Source: Acidovorax benzenivorans (lineage in GTDB: Bacteria; Pseudomonadota; Gammaproteobacteria; Burkholderiales; Burkholderiaceae_C). Taken from it: a stretch of 64,000 nucleotides of DNA. The stretch spans positions 473,781 to 537,780 of the forward strand of contig NZ_JAPCKI010000001.1 of NCBI RefSeq assembly GCF_028680575.1, written 5' to 3'. Position 1 is the first letter of the stretch; the number at the start of each line of letters is the position of its first letter. Of the stretch, positions 18,568 through 26,634 are shown in pieces. The notes below the pieces were generated by a model. That model was given only the letters and a program-made list of their open reading frames with translations. It did no database searches and was not told where the DNA came from. The position numbers and the translations under genes are program-made.

Positions 18568-19977
18568 TCACTCCCCATCCGAAATCCCCACCTGCTTGAG
18601 ATCCGCAAATTTGGCCGCCATCGTCGGGTTGCCGCGTGTCAGCTTCTTGATCGTGAGGTCTTCGGCCTTGTCGTTGGCCAGGCGCAGGTTGTTGGCCGAC
18701 TTGTGCAGCGCCTCCTTGGTTTTCTCCAGGTCCTTGATGGCCTCGTCAATGCGCTTGACCGCCTCCTCGAACCCATCCGAAGCCAGCCGCCAGTTGCGCC
18801 CAAAGGCGCCCTTGAACTCCTCCAGCTGCGATTCAAACTTGGTGATGTCAAGGTTCTGCGCCTTCACCAGCGCCAGCTCCGACTTGTACTGCAGCGACTT
18901 CATGGAGGCGTTGCGCAGCAGCGTGATGATGGGGATGAAGAACTGCGGCCGCACCACATACATCTTGGGGTAGCGGTAAAACATGTCCACGATGCCGGTG
19001 TTGTACAGCTCGCTCTCGGGCTCCAGCAGCGACACCAGCACCGCGTACTCGCAGCCCTTTTCGTTGCGGTCCTTGTCCAGTTCTTTCAAAAAGTCTTCAT
19101 TGCGCTTTTTGGTGGCCGTCTCGTCGTTCTCGTTCTTCATCTCGAACATGATCGAGACGATCTCGTTGCCCGCCTCATCCGCATCGCGAAAGATGTAGTC
19201 GCCCTTGCTGCCGCTGCGTGCGTCGTTGTCCTTCTCAAAGTACGCGCGGGGAAACGCCGTGGCGCGGATGCGGTTGAACTCCGTCTCGCAGTGCTGCTCC
19301 AGCGTCTCGCCCACCATCTTGGTGGACAGGCGCGCCTTCATGTCCCGCAGCCGCGCAATCTCGCCGTCGCGGTCGCGCAACTGCAAGGCGTACTGCTCCT
19401 TGATGGCGGCCTCCTCCAGCTGCTTCTTCACCACCACCAGGTTCAGATCGTTCTTGAATTCATCGCGCTCGCGGGCCACCACCGTGACCGCCTCGGACAC
19501 CGCCAGCCTGCGTGTCACCTCGCCCGCCTCCAGCTGCGATTTCAGCTGCTGGATCTCGGAGTCCTTTTTGGCGGCTACGCCCTGCAGCTCCTGTGCCAAC
19601 CGGGCCTCCGCCAGCAGCGCCGCTGTTTGCTGCGCTTGCCGCGCCCGCTCCAGTTCATTGGCCATGGCATCGCGCTGCTTTTCCACCGCGCTCAGCGCCT
19701 GCGCCACCGCCAGATCAAGCTCCACCGCGCTCGCACCCAGCTGGGCCTTCAGGCCTTGAATCTCGGAGTCTTTGGCGGCCGCCGACTTCTGCAGCTCATT
19801 GGCCACCTGGGCCTGCGCCAGCGCTACCGCGTTGCGCTTGTCTTGCTCGGCCAGCTCCAGCCGCTCGTGCAACTGCGCGTTGAAATCCGCATCGCGCACC
19901 TGCTTGAGGATGTCGGCATAGCCGGTTTCGTCCACCTTGAACGCCTTGTTGCAGTGAGGGCAGATGATGTCGTGCAT
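18568..19977 (-). CDS. DUF2130 coiled-coil protein
   Basis: A 469-residue DUF2130 protein. It starts [17 protein letters not shown], a zinc-ribbon half, followed by about 180 residues of coiled coil (Ala, Glu, Gln, Arg, Lys rich). The conserved domain has [18 protein letters not shown], then [24 protein letters not shown], whose D..E.K spacing resembles the catalytic core of PD-(D/E)XK nucleases, then [19 protein letters not shown] second coiled coil closes the protein. It is a cytoplasmic protein of unknown role; a nuclease activity is suggested by the motif only. It stands alone. Confidence 0.85.
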   Translation of the reverse strand: MHDIICPHCNKAFKVDETGYADILKQVRDADFNAQLHERLELAEQDKRNAVALAQAQVANELQKSAAAKDSEIQGLKAQLGASAVELDLAVAQALSAVEKQRDAMANELERARQAQQTAALLAEARLAQELQGVAAKKDSEIQQLKSQLEAGEVTRRLAVSEAVTVVARERDEFKNDLNLVVVKKQLEEAAIKEQYALQLRDRDGEIARLRDMKARLSTKMVGETLEQHCETEFNRIRATAFPRAYFEKDNDARSGSKGDYIFRDADEAGNEIVSIMFEMKNENDETATKKRNEDFLKELDKDRNEKGCEYAVLVSLLEPESELYNTGIVDMFYRYPKMYVVRPQFFIPIITLLRNASMKSLQYKSELALVKAQNLDITKFESQLEEFKGAFGRNWRLASDGFEEAVKRIDEAIKDLEKTKEALHKSANNLRLANDKAEDLTIKKLTRGNPTMAAKFADLKQVGISDGE

Positions 19978-20029
19978 GGCGGTTACTGTGTGTCTTGTTC
20001 GTGTTTAGTGGGTAGGGGAGCATAGCGGG

Positions 20030-20100
20030 CAGGAGCGTGCGCGGACGGAGCCTGTCGCAGCCTCGCGGAGCGCTTCAGCAGGCTCAGCGTGAACGATTCA
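20030..20100. repeat. Interspersed repeat fragment (GGCTCAGCGTGAACG type)
   Basis: The stretch GAGCCTGTCGCAGC ... CAGCAGGCTCAGCGTGAACG is an imperfect inverted repeat: GAGCCTG against CAGGCTC, arms spaced by about 25 bases. It resembles a short interspersed repeat common in this group, recognised by eye and seen only once here. Confidence 0.35.
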
Positions 20101-20117
20101 AGTGGATTCATGCCGCC

Positions 20118-21038
20118 TCAGCCGCAGGTCTGCGGCGGCAGTTCTTGTATCGCCCCCATCTTGCTGATGACCAGCTCAATGAAAGCCGACACCGCCAAGG
20201 GCAGGTAGCGCCTGCTGGGGTAGACCATGTGCACGCCATGCCCCTGCCGGTGGTACTGCGGGAGCACGGGCACGAGCAGGCCCGCACGCAAATCGCGCTG
20301 CGTCAGCGTGGAGGGCAGCAGCGCAATGCCCAAGCCCGCCAGCGCGGCTTTGCGCAAGGCCTGCGCCGTGTTGCCGCTGAACCGGCCTGACACCTGCACC
20401 TCGGCCGGTGCGCCCTCCGGCCCTGTCACGCGCCAGGTGGCTTTGCCGCTGGGATGGCCGAACACCAGGCAGTCGTGGCCCACCAGGTCTTGCAACGTGG
20501 CCGGAACACCCCGGCGTGCGATGTAGGCCGGGCTGGCCACCAGACAGTCGGTACCCGCGTCCAGCACCTTGCGGGCAAAAAGGCTTGAGTCCTCCAACAT
20601 GCCGCCGCGAAGGGCCACGTCGATCCGGTCTGCAATCAGGTCGGCGCGGCCGTCGCTCAGCACAAAGTCCACCCGCACTTTGGGATGTGCCTCTAGAAAC
20701 TCCGTCAGCCACTCCATCGCAAAGAAATCAAAAAAATCAGCCGGGGCCGCCACCCGCACCAGGCCGCTGGGCTCCTGGTTCACCGCCAGCAGCTCCTCGC
20801 CCGCATCCATCAGCCCCTCTACCGCGCCGCTGCAACGCTCCAGAAACACCTGGCCCGCGCTGGTGAGCGTGAGGTGGCGGGTCGAGCGCTGCATCAGCCG
20901 GGTGCCCAGCTGCGCTTCCAGCTGCTGCACCCGGCGGCTCAGGGTGTTGGGCGGCACGCCCAGGCGGCGCGAGGCCTCGGCAAAGCTGCCGCAGCGCACC
21001 ACCTGCACAAAGATGGCCACGTCGTTCAGATCCAGCAT
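20118..21038 (-). CDS. LysR-family transcriptional regulator
   Basis: A 306-residue LysR regulator. The helix-turn-helix reads GSFAEASRRLGVPPNTLSRRVQQLEAQLGTRL (about 17-48), followed by the linker helix and an effector-binding domain of normal length. It is divergent from the pirin gene, and the gap between them (21039-21154) has two TCAATTAAT direct repeats about 45 bases apart, a plausible operator. By position it most likely controls pirin and the following reductase; the inducer is unknown. Confidence 0.9.
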   Translation of the reverse strand: MLDLNDVAIFVQVVRCGSFAEASRRLGVPPNTLSRRVQQLEAQLGTRLMQRSTRHLTLTSAGQVFLERCSGAVEGLMDAGEELLAVNQEPSGLVRVAAPADFFDFFAMEWLTEFLEAHPKVRVDFVLSDGRADLIADRIDVALRGGMLEDSSLFARKVLDAGTDCLVASPAYIARRGVPATLQDLVGHDCLVFGHPSGKATWRVTGPEGAPAEVQVSGRFSGNTAQALRKAALAGLGIALLPSTLTQRDLRAGLLVPVLPQYHRQGHGVHMVYPSRRYLPLAVSAFIELVISKMGAIQELPPQTCG

Positions 21039-21049
21039 CGTCGCGCCAA

Positions 21050-21110
21050 TTCATTCAATTAATGGACGAGTGCAATCATATTGCGCTATCTAGTCAATTA
21101 ATCGCTGAAT
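21050..21110. promoter_or_regulatory. LysR-pirin divergent control region
   Basis: An AT-rich patch in the divergent gap holds TTCAATTAATGG near 21053 and GTCAATTAATCG near 21095, two near-identical copies in the same orientation. LysR regulators often bind such spaced half-sites between divergent genes. The assignment is by position and pattern only. Confidence 0.45.
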
Positions 21111-21154
21111 TTTTAAGCTGCAGGCATCAGTTCAACACCTCCAAGGTTCTCTGT

Positions 21155-21991
21155 ATGTCTGCACCCGCCACCGCCCCACGCGCCATCACCCACCGCACCC
21201 GTGGCACCCCGCACGGCCCCATCACCCGCCTCATGAGCCCTGGGGACCTGGGCCAGGTGCTCAAGCCCTTCATCTTTTTGGATCGGGTGCACTTTCAGCC
21301 CGGCGCAGCGCAGCAGGGCTTTGGCATGCACCCCCACTCGGGCATCGCCACGGTCACGTTCTTGTCGGAAGGCGATGTGCGCTACGAAGACAGCACCGGC
21401 CAAGCGGGCCTGCTGCCTGCGGGTGGCGTCGAATGGATGCGTGCTGGCAACGGCGTGTGGCACACCGGTGCCCCCGTGGGCGACACGCCGGGCCGGGGCT
21501 TTCAGCTGTGGGTGGCCCTGCCCGCCGCGCTGGAAAACGCCCCCGCCCACAGCCAGTACCTCGCCCCCGAACTGGTGCCCCAGGTGGGCCCGGTGCGGGT
21601 GCTGCTGGGCGAGTACGGCGCAGCACACAGCCCCGTGGCAGCGCCCGAGGGCATGACCTATCTGGCCGTGCAGTTGGCCCAGGGCGAGCGCTGGACCTAC
21701 ACCCCGCCCCCAGGCCACACCGTGGCGTGGGTGGCCGTGGCCAGCGGCGCGCTGACGGCGGACGAAGCCATTGCCGCTGGCGAGCTGGTGGCGTTTGAGC
21801 CCTCCGGCCAAAGCATCGACTTTGTGGCCACCGAAACCACCAGCTTCGTGTTGGGCTCTGCCGTGCCGCATCCGCACGAGCTGGTCATGGGGACTTACTC
21901 GGTGCACACCAGCCAGGCGGCGCTGCAGCAGGGCACCGCAGAAATCCGGCGCATTGCAGGGCAACTGCGCCAAGCCGGGCGGCTGGGTTAA
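21155..21991 (+). CDS. Pirin family protein
   Basis: A 278-residue pirin, a bicupin iron protein. The N-terminal cupin carries RVHFQPGAAQQGFGMHPHSGIATVTFLSEGDVRYED, with the paired histidines of HPHSG that bind iron, followed by GGVEWMRAGNGVWHTGAP, the second metal motif. Bacterial pirins include quercetin dioxygenases and redox sensors; this one cannot be narrowed further. The start at 21155 (MSAPATAPRAITHRTRG) suits the family; the upstream TTG/ATG-like frame is regulatory DNA. It is probably co-transcribed with the reductase 84 bases downstream. Confidence 0.88.
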   Translation: MSAPATAPRAITHRTRGTPHGPITRLMSPGDLGQVLKPFIFLDRVHFQPGAAQQGFGMHPHSGIATVTFLSEGDVRYEDSTGQAGLLPAGGVEWMRAGNGVWHTGAPVGDTPGRGFQLWVALPAALENAPAHSQYLAPELVPQVGPVRVLLGEYGAAHSPVAAPEGMTYLAVQLAQGERWTYTPPPGHTVAWVAVASGALTADEAIAAGELVAFEPSGQSIDFVATETTSFVLGSAVPHPHELVMGTYSVHTSQAALQQGTAEIRRIAGQLRQAGRLG

Positions 21992-22075
21992 TCCCTTTCA
22001 GATCCCTCTCCGCATTCGACTTTTCACCGTTCCCCTTCCCTCCACCCACTTCACTCATTGACCAAGGAAATCATC

Positions 22076-22720
22076 ATGAACATCGGCATCATCGGCTCTG
22101 GCGCACTCGGCTCTAACGTGGCGCGCGCATTGGCCAGCAAAGGCCTGGCGGCCACCCTCTCCACCCGGCGCGGGCCGGAATCACTGGCCGCGCTGGTGGC
22201 TGAGCTGGGCCCCACCATCAAGGCGGGCACCGTGGCAGAGGCTGCCGCCGCAGACATCGTGCTCATCGCCGTGCGCTGGGAAGACCTGGGCCAGGCGCTT
22301 GGCAGCCTGCCCGCCTGGAACGGCCGCATCGTCATCGACGGCACCAACCCCGTGGAATTTCTCGACCCCAACTCGCCCGCCGCCAAAGACCCCAGCAACC
22401 CGCTGGCGGCCTACGGCATCAAGGCCATCGACCTGGGCGGGCGCTCGTCCAGCGAAGTGTTCAGCGAATTCGTGCCCGGCGCCCGCGTGGTCAAGGCGTT
22501 CAACCACCTGGATGTGAACGTGCTGGCCCAGCCCCAAGTCTCTGGCGGCCAACGCGCCATGTTCTACGCAGGCGACGACGCAGCAGCCAAGGCCGAAGTG
22601 CGCAAGGTGCTGGACGCCATCGGCTACTTCCCGGTCGACCTGGGCACACTGGCCGTGGGCGGCCGTTTGTCAGAGCTGCCGTTTGGCGCTCTGTCGAGCA
22701 CGCAGTTCATCAAGATCTGA
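22076..22720 (+). CDS. NADPH-dependent F420 reductase-like oxidoreductase
   Basis: A 214-residue Rossmann protein of the NADP oxidoreductase, coenzyme F420-dependent family. MNIGIIGSGALGSNVARALASKG is the dinucleotide-binding fold (GxGxxG variant), then LSTRRGPESLAALVAELG, DIVLIAVRWED and VIDGTNPVEF, RVVKAFNHLD. Proteobacteria lack F420, so the real hydride carrier or substrate is unknown. The start at 22076 follows an AAGGAAA site. It is downstream of pirin and probably under the same LysR regulator. Confidence 0.85.
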   Translation: MNIGIIGSGALGSNVARALASKGLAATLSTRRGPESLAALVAELGPTIKAGTVAEAAAADIVLIAVRWEDLGQALGSLPAWNGRIVIDGTNPVEFLDPNSPAAKDPSNPLAAYGIKAIDLGGRSSSEVFSEFVPGARVVKAFNHLDVNVLAQPQVSGGQRAMFYAGDDAAAKAEVRKVLDAIGYFPVDLGTLAVGGRLSELPFGALSSTQFIKI

Positions 22721-22895
22721 GTACGGGGCGCCTGCCAGGGCGCTTTGACGGCCCCGGACGCAGCTTGCTCAATGCAAAGGGCCTGGAGCTTGCGGGAGTC
22801 ACCCCATCGCACCGCCCACAGCACCGCTGGGTGCGCTGCAAACCGAGGCGGAGCAGGGGCTGCTGCGCATGCCTCCCGCTGAATGTAGAGCCAGA

Positions 22896-22940
22896 TTGCC
22901 CTCCAGCGCTTTATGGATCAACGCTAGTAGCTATTAAAAA
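22896..22940 (+). repeat. Intergenic palindrome family 1, part of fic-flanking repeat
   Basis: TTGCCCTCCAGCGCTTTA, then ATCAACGCTAGTAGCTATTAAAA. It is a family member with a weakened stem and forms the left part of the 105-base block that recurs after fic. Confidence 0.65.
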
Positions 22941-23016
22941 CGAAGCATCTTCGATTGCCGCACTCGCGTTTTGAACCAATTTTCGTCGATATTCACCGCA
23001 CAAAATGCGGTGAATA
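22905..23016 (+). repeat. Direct repeat flanking fic, left copy
   Basis: From AGCGCTTTAT to the palindrome TATTCACCGCA-CAAAA-TGCGG, this block matches the block at 24168-24277 in order, spacing and much of its sequence (about 105 bases each). The two copies lie on either side of the fic gene in the same orientation. Confidence 0.65.
22990..23016. promoter_or_regulatory. fic: Perfect palindrome before fic
   Basis: TATTCACCGCA-CAAAA-TGCGGTGAATA: eleven-base perfect arms with a five-base spacer, ending 17 bases before the fic start. It is placed to act as an operator overlapping the promoter. A second, imperfect copy lies after the gene at 24251. Confidence 0.65.
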
Positions 23017-23033
23017 CTCTGCATAATCGCCGC

Positions 23034-24161
23034 ATGCGCCACCACCGCCCCACCCGCACGCCCCGCTACATCTGGCAGTTGCCCGATTGGCCGCACCTTG
23101 CTTTTGACGCAGCCGCCCTGGCCGCACCACTGGCTCAGGTGCACCGCGCACAAGGCATGCTGGCCGGGCGCATGGCAGAGCTGGGGCTGGCGCAGCGCGA
23201 CCAGGCCACCCTGCAGGTGCTGACACAAGAAGTCATCACCACCAGCGCCATTGAAGGCGAGCGGCTGGACCTGGACGCCGTGCGCTCATCCGTGGCCCGC
23301 AAGCTGGGCCTCGACATTGGGGCGCTGGCGCCCAGCGACCGACACGTGGACGGCGTGGTGGACGTGGTGCTGGACGCCACCCGCAACTTTGACCAGCCCC
23401 TGACCCCCGAGCGCCTGTTTGGCTGGCACGCGGCGCTGTTCCCCACCGGCTACAGCGGGCGCATGCGCATCACCGTGGCCGCATGGCGCACCGATGCCAG
23501 TGGCCCCATGCAAGTGGTGTCCGGCCCTGTCGGGCGGGAGAAGGTGCACTTTGAAGCCCCGCCCGCCGCCACCCTGCCCGCGCAAACCCAGGCCTTTTTC
23601 GACTGGTTTGAAGCCGCTCCAGCGGGCGACGCCATCATCAAAGCAGGGCTGGCCCACCTGTGGCTGGTCACCCTGCACCCGTTTGACGACGGCAACGGCC
23701 GCCTGAGCCGCGCCGTGGGCGACATGGCCCTGGCCCGCGCGGAAGGAACGCATCAACGCTTTTACAGCTTCAGCGCCCAAATACAGCGCGAGCGCAAAGA
23801 CTATTACGACCAGCTGGAGGCCACCCAAAAAGGCCCCCTGGACGTGACCCCGTGGCTGCATTGGTTTCTGGGCTGCCTGCTGCGCGCCGTGCAGGGCGCA
23901 GACGCCACGCTGGCAGGCGTGCTGGACAAAGCCCAGTTCTGGCAGCGCTGGGCAGGCACGCCCATGAACGCGCGGCAAACGCTGGTGCTGAACCGCGTGC
24001 TGGACGGCATGGAAGGCAAGCTGACCAACGCCAAGTGGGCGGCGATGGGCAAATGCTCTGCGGATACGGCGCTGCGGGACATCAACGACCTGTTAACCCT
24101 GGGTGCGCTAGCGCGGCAGGGAGGTGGTGGGCGGAATACCGCCTACATTTTGATCAAATAG
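23034..24161 (+). CDS. fic: Fic-family protein adenylyltransferase, class II
   Basis: A 375-residue Fic protein, which transfers AMP (or another phosphate group) from a nucleotide to a target protein. The core motif is HPFDDGNGRLSR, a full match to HxFx(D/E)GNGRxxR, near residues 217-228. The autoinhibitory helix is N-terminal, TSAIEGE near 69-75, fitting (S/T)xxxE(G/N), so it is class II and likely inactive until relieved. The N-terminus TPRYIWQLPDWP and the C-terminal winged-helix-like part (KWAAMGKCSADTALRDINDLLTLGALARQG) are typical of the free-standing DUF4172-type Fic proteins. The start at 23034 follows the palindrome. The gene is flanked by direct repeats. The target is unknown. Confidence 0.92.
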   Translation: MRHHRPTRTPRYIWQLPDWPHLAFDAAALAAPLAQVHRAQGMLAGRMAELGLAQRDQATLQVLTQEVITTSAIEGERLDLDAVRSSVARKLGLDIGALAPSDRHVDGVVDVVLDATRNFDQPLTPERLFGWHAALFPTGYSGRMRITVAAWRTDASGPMQVVSGPVGREKVHFEAPPAATLPAQTQAFFDWFEAAPAGDAIIKAGLAHLWLVTLHPFDDGNGRLSRAVGDMALARAEGTHQRFYSFSAQIQRERKDYYDQLEATQKGPLDVTPWLHWFLGCLLRAVQGADATLAGVLDKAQFWQRWAGTPMNARQTLVLNRVLDGMEGKLTNAKWAAMGKCSADTALRDINDLLTLGALARQGGGGRNTAYILIK

Positions 24162-24201
24162 GCGGATAGCGCTTTATCCATAGCACAGGCAGCTATCAAA
24201 A
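24161..24201 (+). repeat. Intergenic palindrome family 1, part of right fic repeat
   Basis: GGCGGATAGCGCTTTATCCATAGCACAGGCAGCTATCAAAA, starting at the fic stop codon. The head and tail fit the family; the stem is degenerate. Confidence 0.6.
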
Positions 24202-24277
24202 GCGCAGCAAAATCCACTTGCGCATCTGCGTTTGAGCCGTATTGCGGCACTATTCACCGCACAAAATGCGGCGATTA
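24168..24277 (+). repeat. Direct repeat flanking fic, right copy
   Basis: This block starts AGCGCTTTAT seven bases after the fic stop and ends in TATTCACCGCA-CAAAA-TGCGG (24251-24271). That 21-base core is identical to the left copy, but the right arm then changes (CGATTA for TGAATA), so the palindrome is broken here. Confidence 0.65.
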
Positions 24278-24338
24278 AAAACAGCGCACCGACCTGACGG
24301 CAACGCCGCAGGCCAGCCCCCACCACCTACCTCAGCAC

Positions 24339-24755
24339 CTACCCCTGCGCATACCGCGCCAGCCGCTGCGCCAGCGTGCCGGTGTGCAGCTCAAACAGGT
24401 GGTTGTCAAAGTCGTAGAAGTACAGCGACTGCCCCTCGCCCTCCACCCGTGGGCGGGGCGGCTTCACTTCTGCCCCCAGCGCCCGCAGCCGCGCCTCGCA
24501 GGCGGGCAGGTCTTCGTCAGCTACTGCAAAGGCGACATGGCGGTAAGTGCGATCGGCAGGTGGCTCACCCTCCATGAACGCCAGCCACAGGCCGCCCAGC
24601 AGCACAAACTTTTCGCGCGAGAGGGAGAAGTTGCGGCCCTGGCTGTCGTACACCGCTTGCCCGCCTAGGGCTTCGCAGAACAGGCGGGCGGTGCGGTCTA
24701 CGTCGCGCACGATGAAGGTGAGGTGGCTGAGGCCGAGGGTGGGAGCGGTTGCCAT
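24339..24755 (-). CDS. fosX: FosX-type fosfomycin resistance hydrolase
   Basis: A 138-residue VOC protein that closely follows FosX, the Mn(II)-dependent enzyme that opens the fosfomycin epoxide with water. The order LSHLTFIV, FSLSREKF, GLWLAFMEG, RTYRHVAF, PRVEGEG and YFYDFDNHLFELH is that of Listeria FosX. Metal ligands would be His11, His73 and Glu122. Glu48 lies where FosX has its catalytic Glu44, which favours the hydrolase over the thiol-transferring FosA/FosB types. The start at 24755 gives eight extra residues before the family N-terminus. Whether it gives resistance in this host, or has another epoxide substrate, is not known. It faces fic. Confidence 0.85.
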   Translation of the reverse strand: MATAPTLGLSHLTFIVRDVDRTARLFCEALGGQAVYDSQGRNFSLSREKFVLLGGLWLAFMEGEPPADRTYRHVAFAVADEDLPACEARLRALGAEVKPPRPRVEGEGQSLYFYDFDNHLFELHTGTLAQRLARYAQG

Positions 24756-24849
24756 GGGGGGAGCCTGTGCTCATCAATGTGCTAAGGGGTGGGTTGTAGC
24801 GTATTAGCGCCGCCTCTGGGGCATGCAGGGCGACCGCATCGAAAAATGA

Positions 24850-24894
24850 ACCGAAAAAAGTAACTTAACTTATTGTCAATATTCACTTTTCGGT
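24850..24894 (+). promoter_or_regulatory. Inverted repeat before nucleotidyltransferase gene
   Basis: ACCGAAAA at 24850 and TTTTCGGT at 24887 form an inverted repeat around an AT-rich core with TTGTCA. A third half-site, TACCGAA, touches the start codon at 24925. The region is far more AT-rich than its neighbours. This fits an autoregulated promoter, but no -10 could be fixed. Confidence 0.5.
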
Positions 24895-24924
24895 AAAAAA
24901 TCTAAAAACACAAAATATACCGAA

Positions 24925-25866
24925 ATGCTCGAACTCAGCCCTGCCATCACCCGCCAGTACATCGACGCCATTGCCGTGTTTGACGCGCTGGCCGAAGCCA
25001 CCGAAGAAGCCGCCCAGGTGCGCGGCGGCATGTACTGGCACGCGGGGCCAGCGTCGTCGCCGCAAGCGCAATACCTGGTGCGTACCTCGCCCGCCGGGGC
25101 CGAAACCAGTCTGGGGCCCCGCACCCCCGAGACACAGGCCATCTACGACAAATTCATGCAAAGAAAGCAGGCCAGCACCGAACGGCTCACCGGCCTGAAA
25201 GCCGCGCTAGACCAGCAACAGCGCATGAACCGCGCCCTGCGGGTCGGCAGGGTAGACCCGCTGGTGGTGGCACTGCTCGACCGCCTGGCCAGCACCCGCC
25301 TCAGCGAGCACTTTCGGGTGGTGGGCACCCACGCCCTCTACGCCTACGAAACCGCAGCCGGGGTGCGACTGGACGCTGATGCACTCGCTACGCGTGATAT
25401 CGACTTGCTGTGGGACAGCCGCAAACGCATCATCTTTTCTACCCAGCTCGCCCGGTTGGACAGCTCCATGCTGGGTGTGCTCAAAAAAGTAGACCCCACC
25501 TTTCGCATCAGGCAAAGCCAAAAGTTCACCGCCGTCAACAAAGACGGCTTTGAGGTGGACATCATCCGCCGCGAGCGCACCGATGACGACCCCCACCCCA
25601 TCAAGCTCAGCGACGCCGACGAAGACTTCTGGGTAGCCCAGGCCCGCCGCGCCAGCGTGCTGCTGGACTCACCGGGGTTCTCTGCCGTCATCGTCGCCAC
25701 CAACGGCACCATGGCCCGCATGCACACCGTGCACCCGGCTACGTTTGTGGCGTTCAAGCGGTGGATGGCAGAGCAACCCGACCGCGACCCGCTGAAGCGG
25801 CGGCGGGATGTGTTGCAGGCCGATGCGGTGCAGGTGCTGTTAGACCAGTATTTGCCGCAGGTTTAA
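24925..25866 (+). CDS. GSU2403-like nucleotidyltransferase-fold protein
   Basis: A 313-residue protein. The nucleotidyltransferase signature is VVGTHALYAYE (about 132-142, the G-[ST] helix) followed by ATRDIDLLWD, the metal-binding D-x-D, and FEVDIIRRER as the third acidic residue. Length and motif order fit the GSU2403 group (NTP_transf_8). No biochemical function is established for these, but nucleotidyltransferases of similar design act as toxins of two-gene toxin-antitoxin systems, which its neighbourhood (fic, AAA/TOPRIM module) would suit. No antitoxin-like partner is adjacent. Its promoter has an unusual AT-rich inverted repeat. The role is inference. Confidence 0.8.
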   Translation: MLELSPAITRQYIDAIAVFDALAEATEEAAQVRGGMYWHAGPASSPQAQYLVRTSPAGAETSLGPRTPETQAIYDKFMQRKQASTERLTGLKAALDQQQRMNRALRVGRVDPLVVALLDRLASTRLSEHFRVVGTHALYAYETAAGVRLDADALATRDIDLLWDSRKRIIFSTQLARLDSSMLGVLKKVDPTFRIRQSQKFTAVNKDGFEVDIIRRERTDDDPHPIKLSDADEDFWVAQARRASVLLDSPGFSAVIVATNGTMARMHTVHPATFVAFKRWMAEQPDRDPLKRRRDVLQADAVQVLLDQYLPQV

Positions 25867-25870
25867 GCAA

Positions 25871-25912
25871 TTGGCGGCTGGCGCTTATGGAATATGCGTA
25901 GGCAGCTATAAA
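25871..25912 (+). repeat. Intergenic palindrome family 1
   Basis: TTGGCGGCTGGCGCTTATGGAATATGCGTAGGCAGCTATAAA, between the nucleotidyltransferase stop and the YdeI-like start four bases later. It has the family tail; the stem is partly lost. Confidence 0.6.
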
Positions 25913-25915
25913 AAA

Positions 25916-26481
25916 ATGAGCACCAAGACACACCACACCTTTGAAACGCCAGAACAGCTCCACGCATGGCTGCAGGCCCACCACGCCAGCGAGACAGAGC
26001 TGTGGGTGCGCATCTTCAAAAAGGCCACCGGCCAGCCCAGCGTGACGTGGGACGACTGCGTGGGGGCCGCCATCGCCTGGGGGGGATCGACGGGATACGC
26101 AAGAGCTTGGACGACACCGCGTTCTTGCAGCGCCTGACACCCCGCCGCGCACGATCCAACTGGTCGCAAAAGAACGTGCAGCATGCCGAGCGGCTGATCG
26201 CGCAAGGGCACATGCAGGCCGCTGGCCTGGCGCAGGTAGAGGCCGCGCGCAGCGACGGGCGCTGGGCCGCCGCCTACGCCGGCAGCGCCACCATGGAGAT
26301 ACCCGAAGACTTTTTGGCGGCGCTGCAAAAAGACCCGGTTGCCCACGCTTTTTACGCCACGCTCAAACGCCAGAGCCTGTTCACCATCTACCACCGGTTA
26401 CAGAGTCCCAAGCGGGCGGAGACGCGGGAGAAGCGGATGGCGGAGTTGTTGGCGAAGTTGGGGCGGGGCGAAGGCCCTTGA
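25916..26481 (+). pseudogene. YdeI/OmpD-associated-like protein, frameshifted in a G tract
   Basis: Two frames join to one protein of about 188 residues. The first part, from ATG 25916, has HHTFETPEQLHAWLQAHH, TELWVRIFKK and VTWDDCVGAAIAWG. The second part continues IDGIRKSLDDTAFLQRLTPRRARSNWSQKN and runs to 26481. The break is at a run of seven G (26089-26095); family proteins have Trp-Ile-Asp-Gly here, so one base is missing. Adding one G gives Trp-Gly-Gly-Ile-Asp. The rest is intact, which points to a recent change, a phase-variable tract or an assembly error. The function of the family (DUF1905/YdeI-type) is poorly known, with links to peptide-antibiotic tolerance. Confidence 0.82.
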
Positions 26482-26530
26482 AATTTGTCTCCCGCGAGAT
26501 GGGCGTAGAAACGCTAGTTTCGTGAGCCAA

Positions 26531-26577
26531 ATTAGCCCGTAACCCTCGTGGAAATATGCGAGAGCAGCTATCAAAAG
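26531..26577 (+). repeat. Intergenic palindrome family 1, eroded copy
   Basis: ATTAGCCCGTAACCCTCG, then AATATGCGAGAGCAGCTATCAAAAG. Only the tail is well kept. It marks the left border of the AT-rich island. Confidence 0.5.
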
Positions 26578-26634
26578 CCAAGTGGTTACGTGGCTTCTCC
26601 CCTGCGATAACAGGATCGCCAAGGCACTCAAAAA

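Larger units (their letters stand above)
22721..23033. other. Gene-free stretch upstream of fic
   Basis: This 313-base gap holds no credible coding frame. Its right half contains a copy of repeat family 1 (22896-22940) and the fic control palindrome (22990-23016). The left half is ordinary GC-rich sequence without a recognisable signal. Confidence 0.7.
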
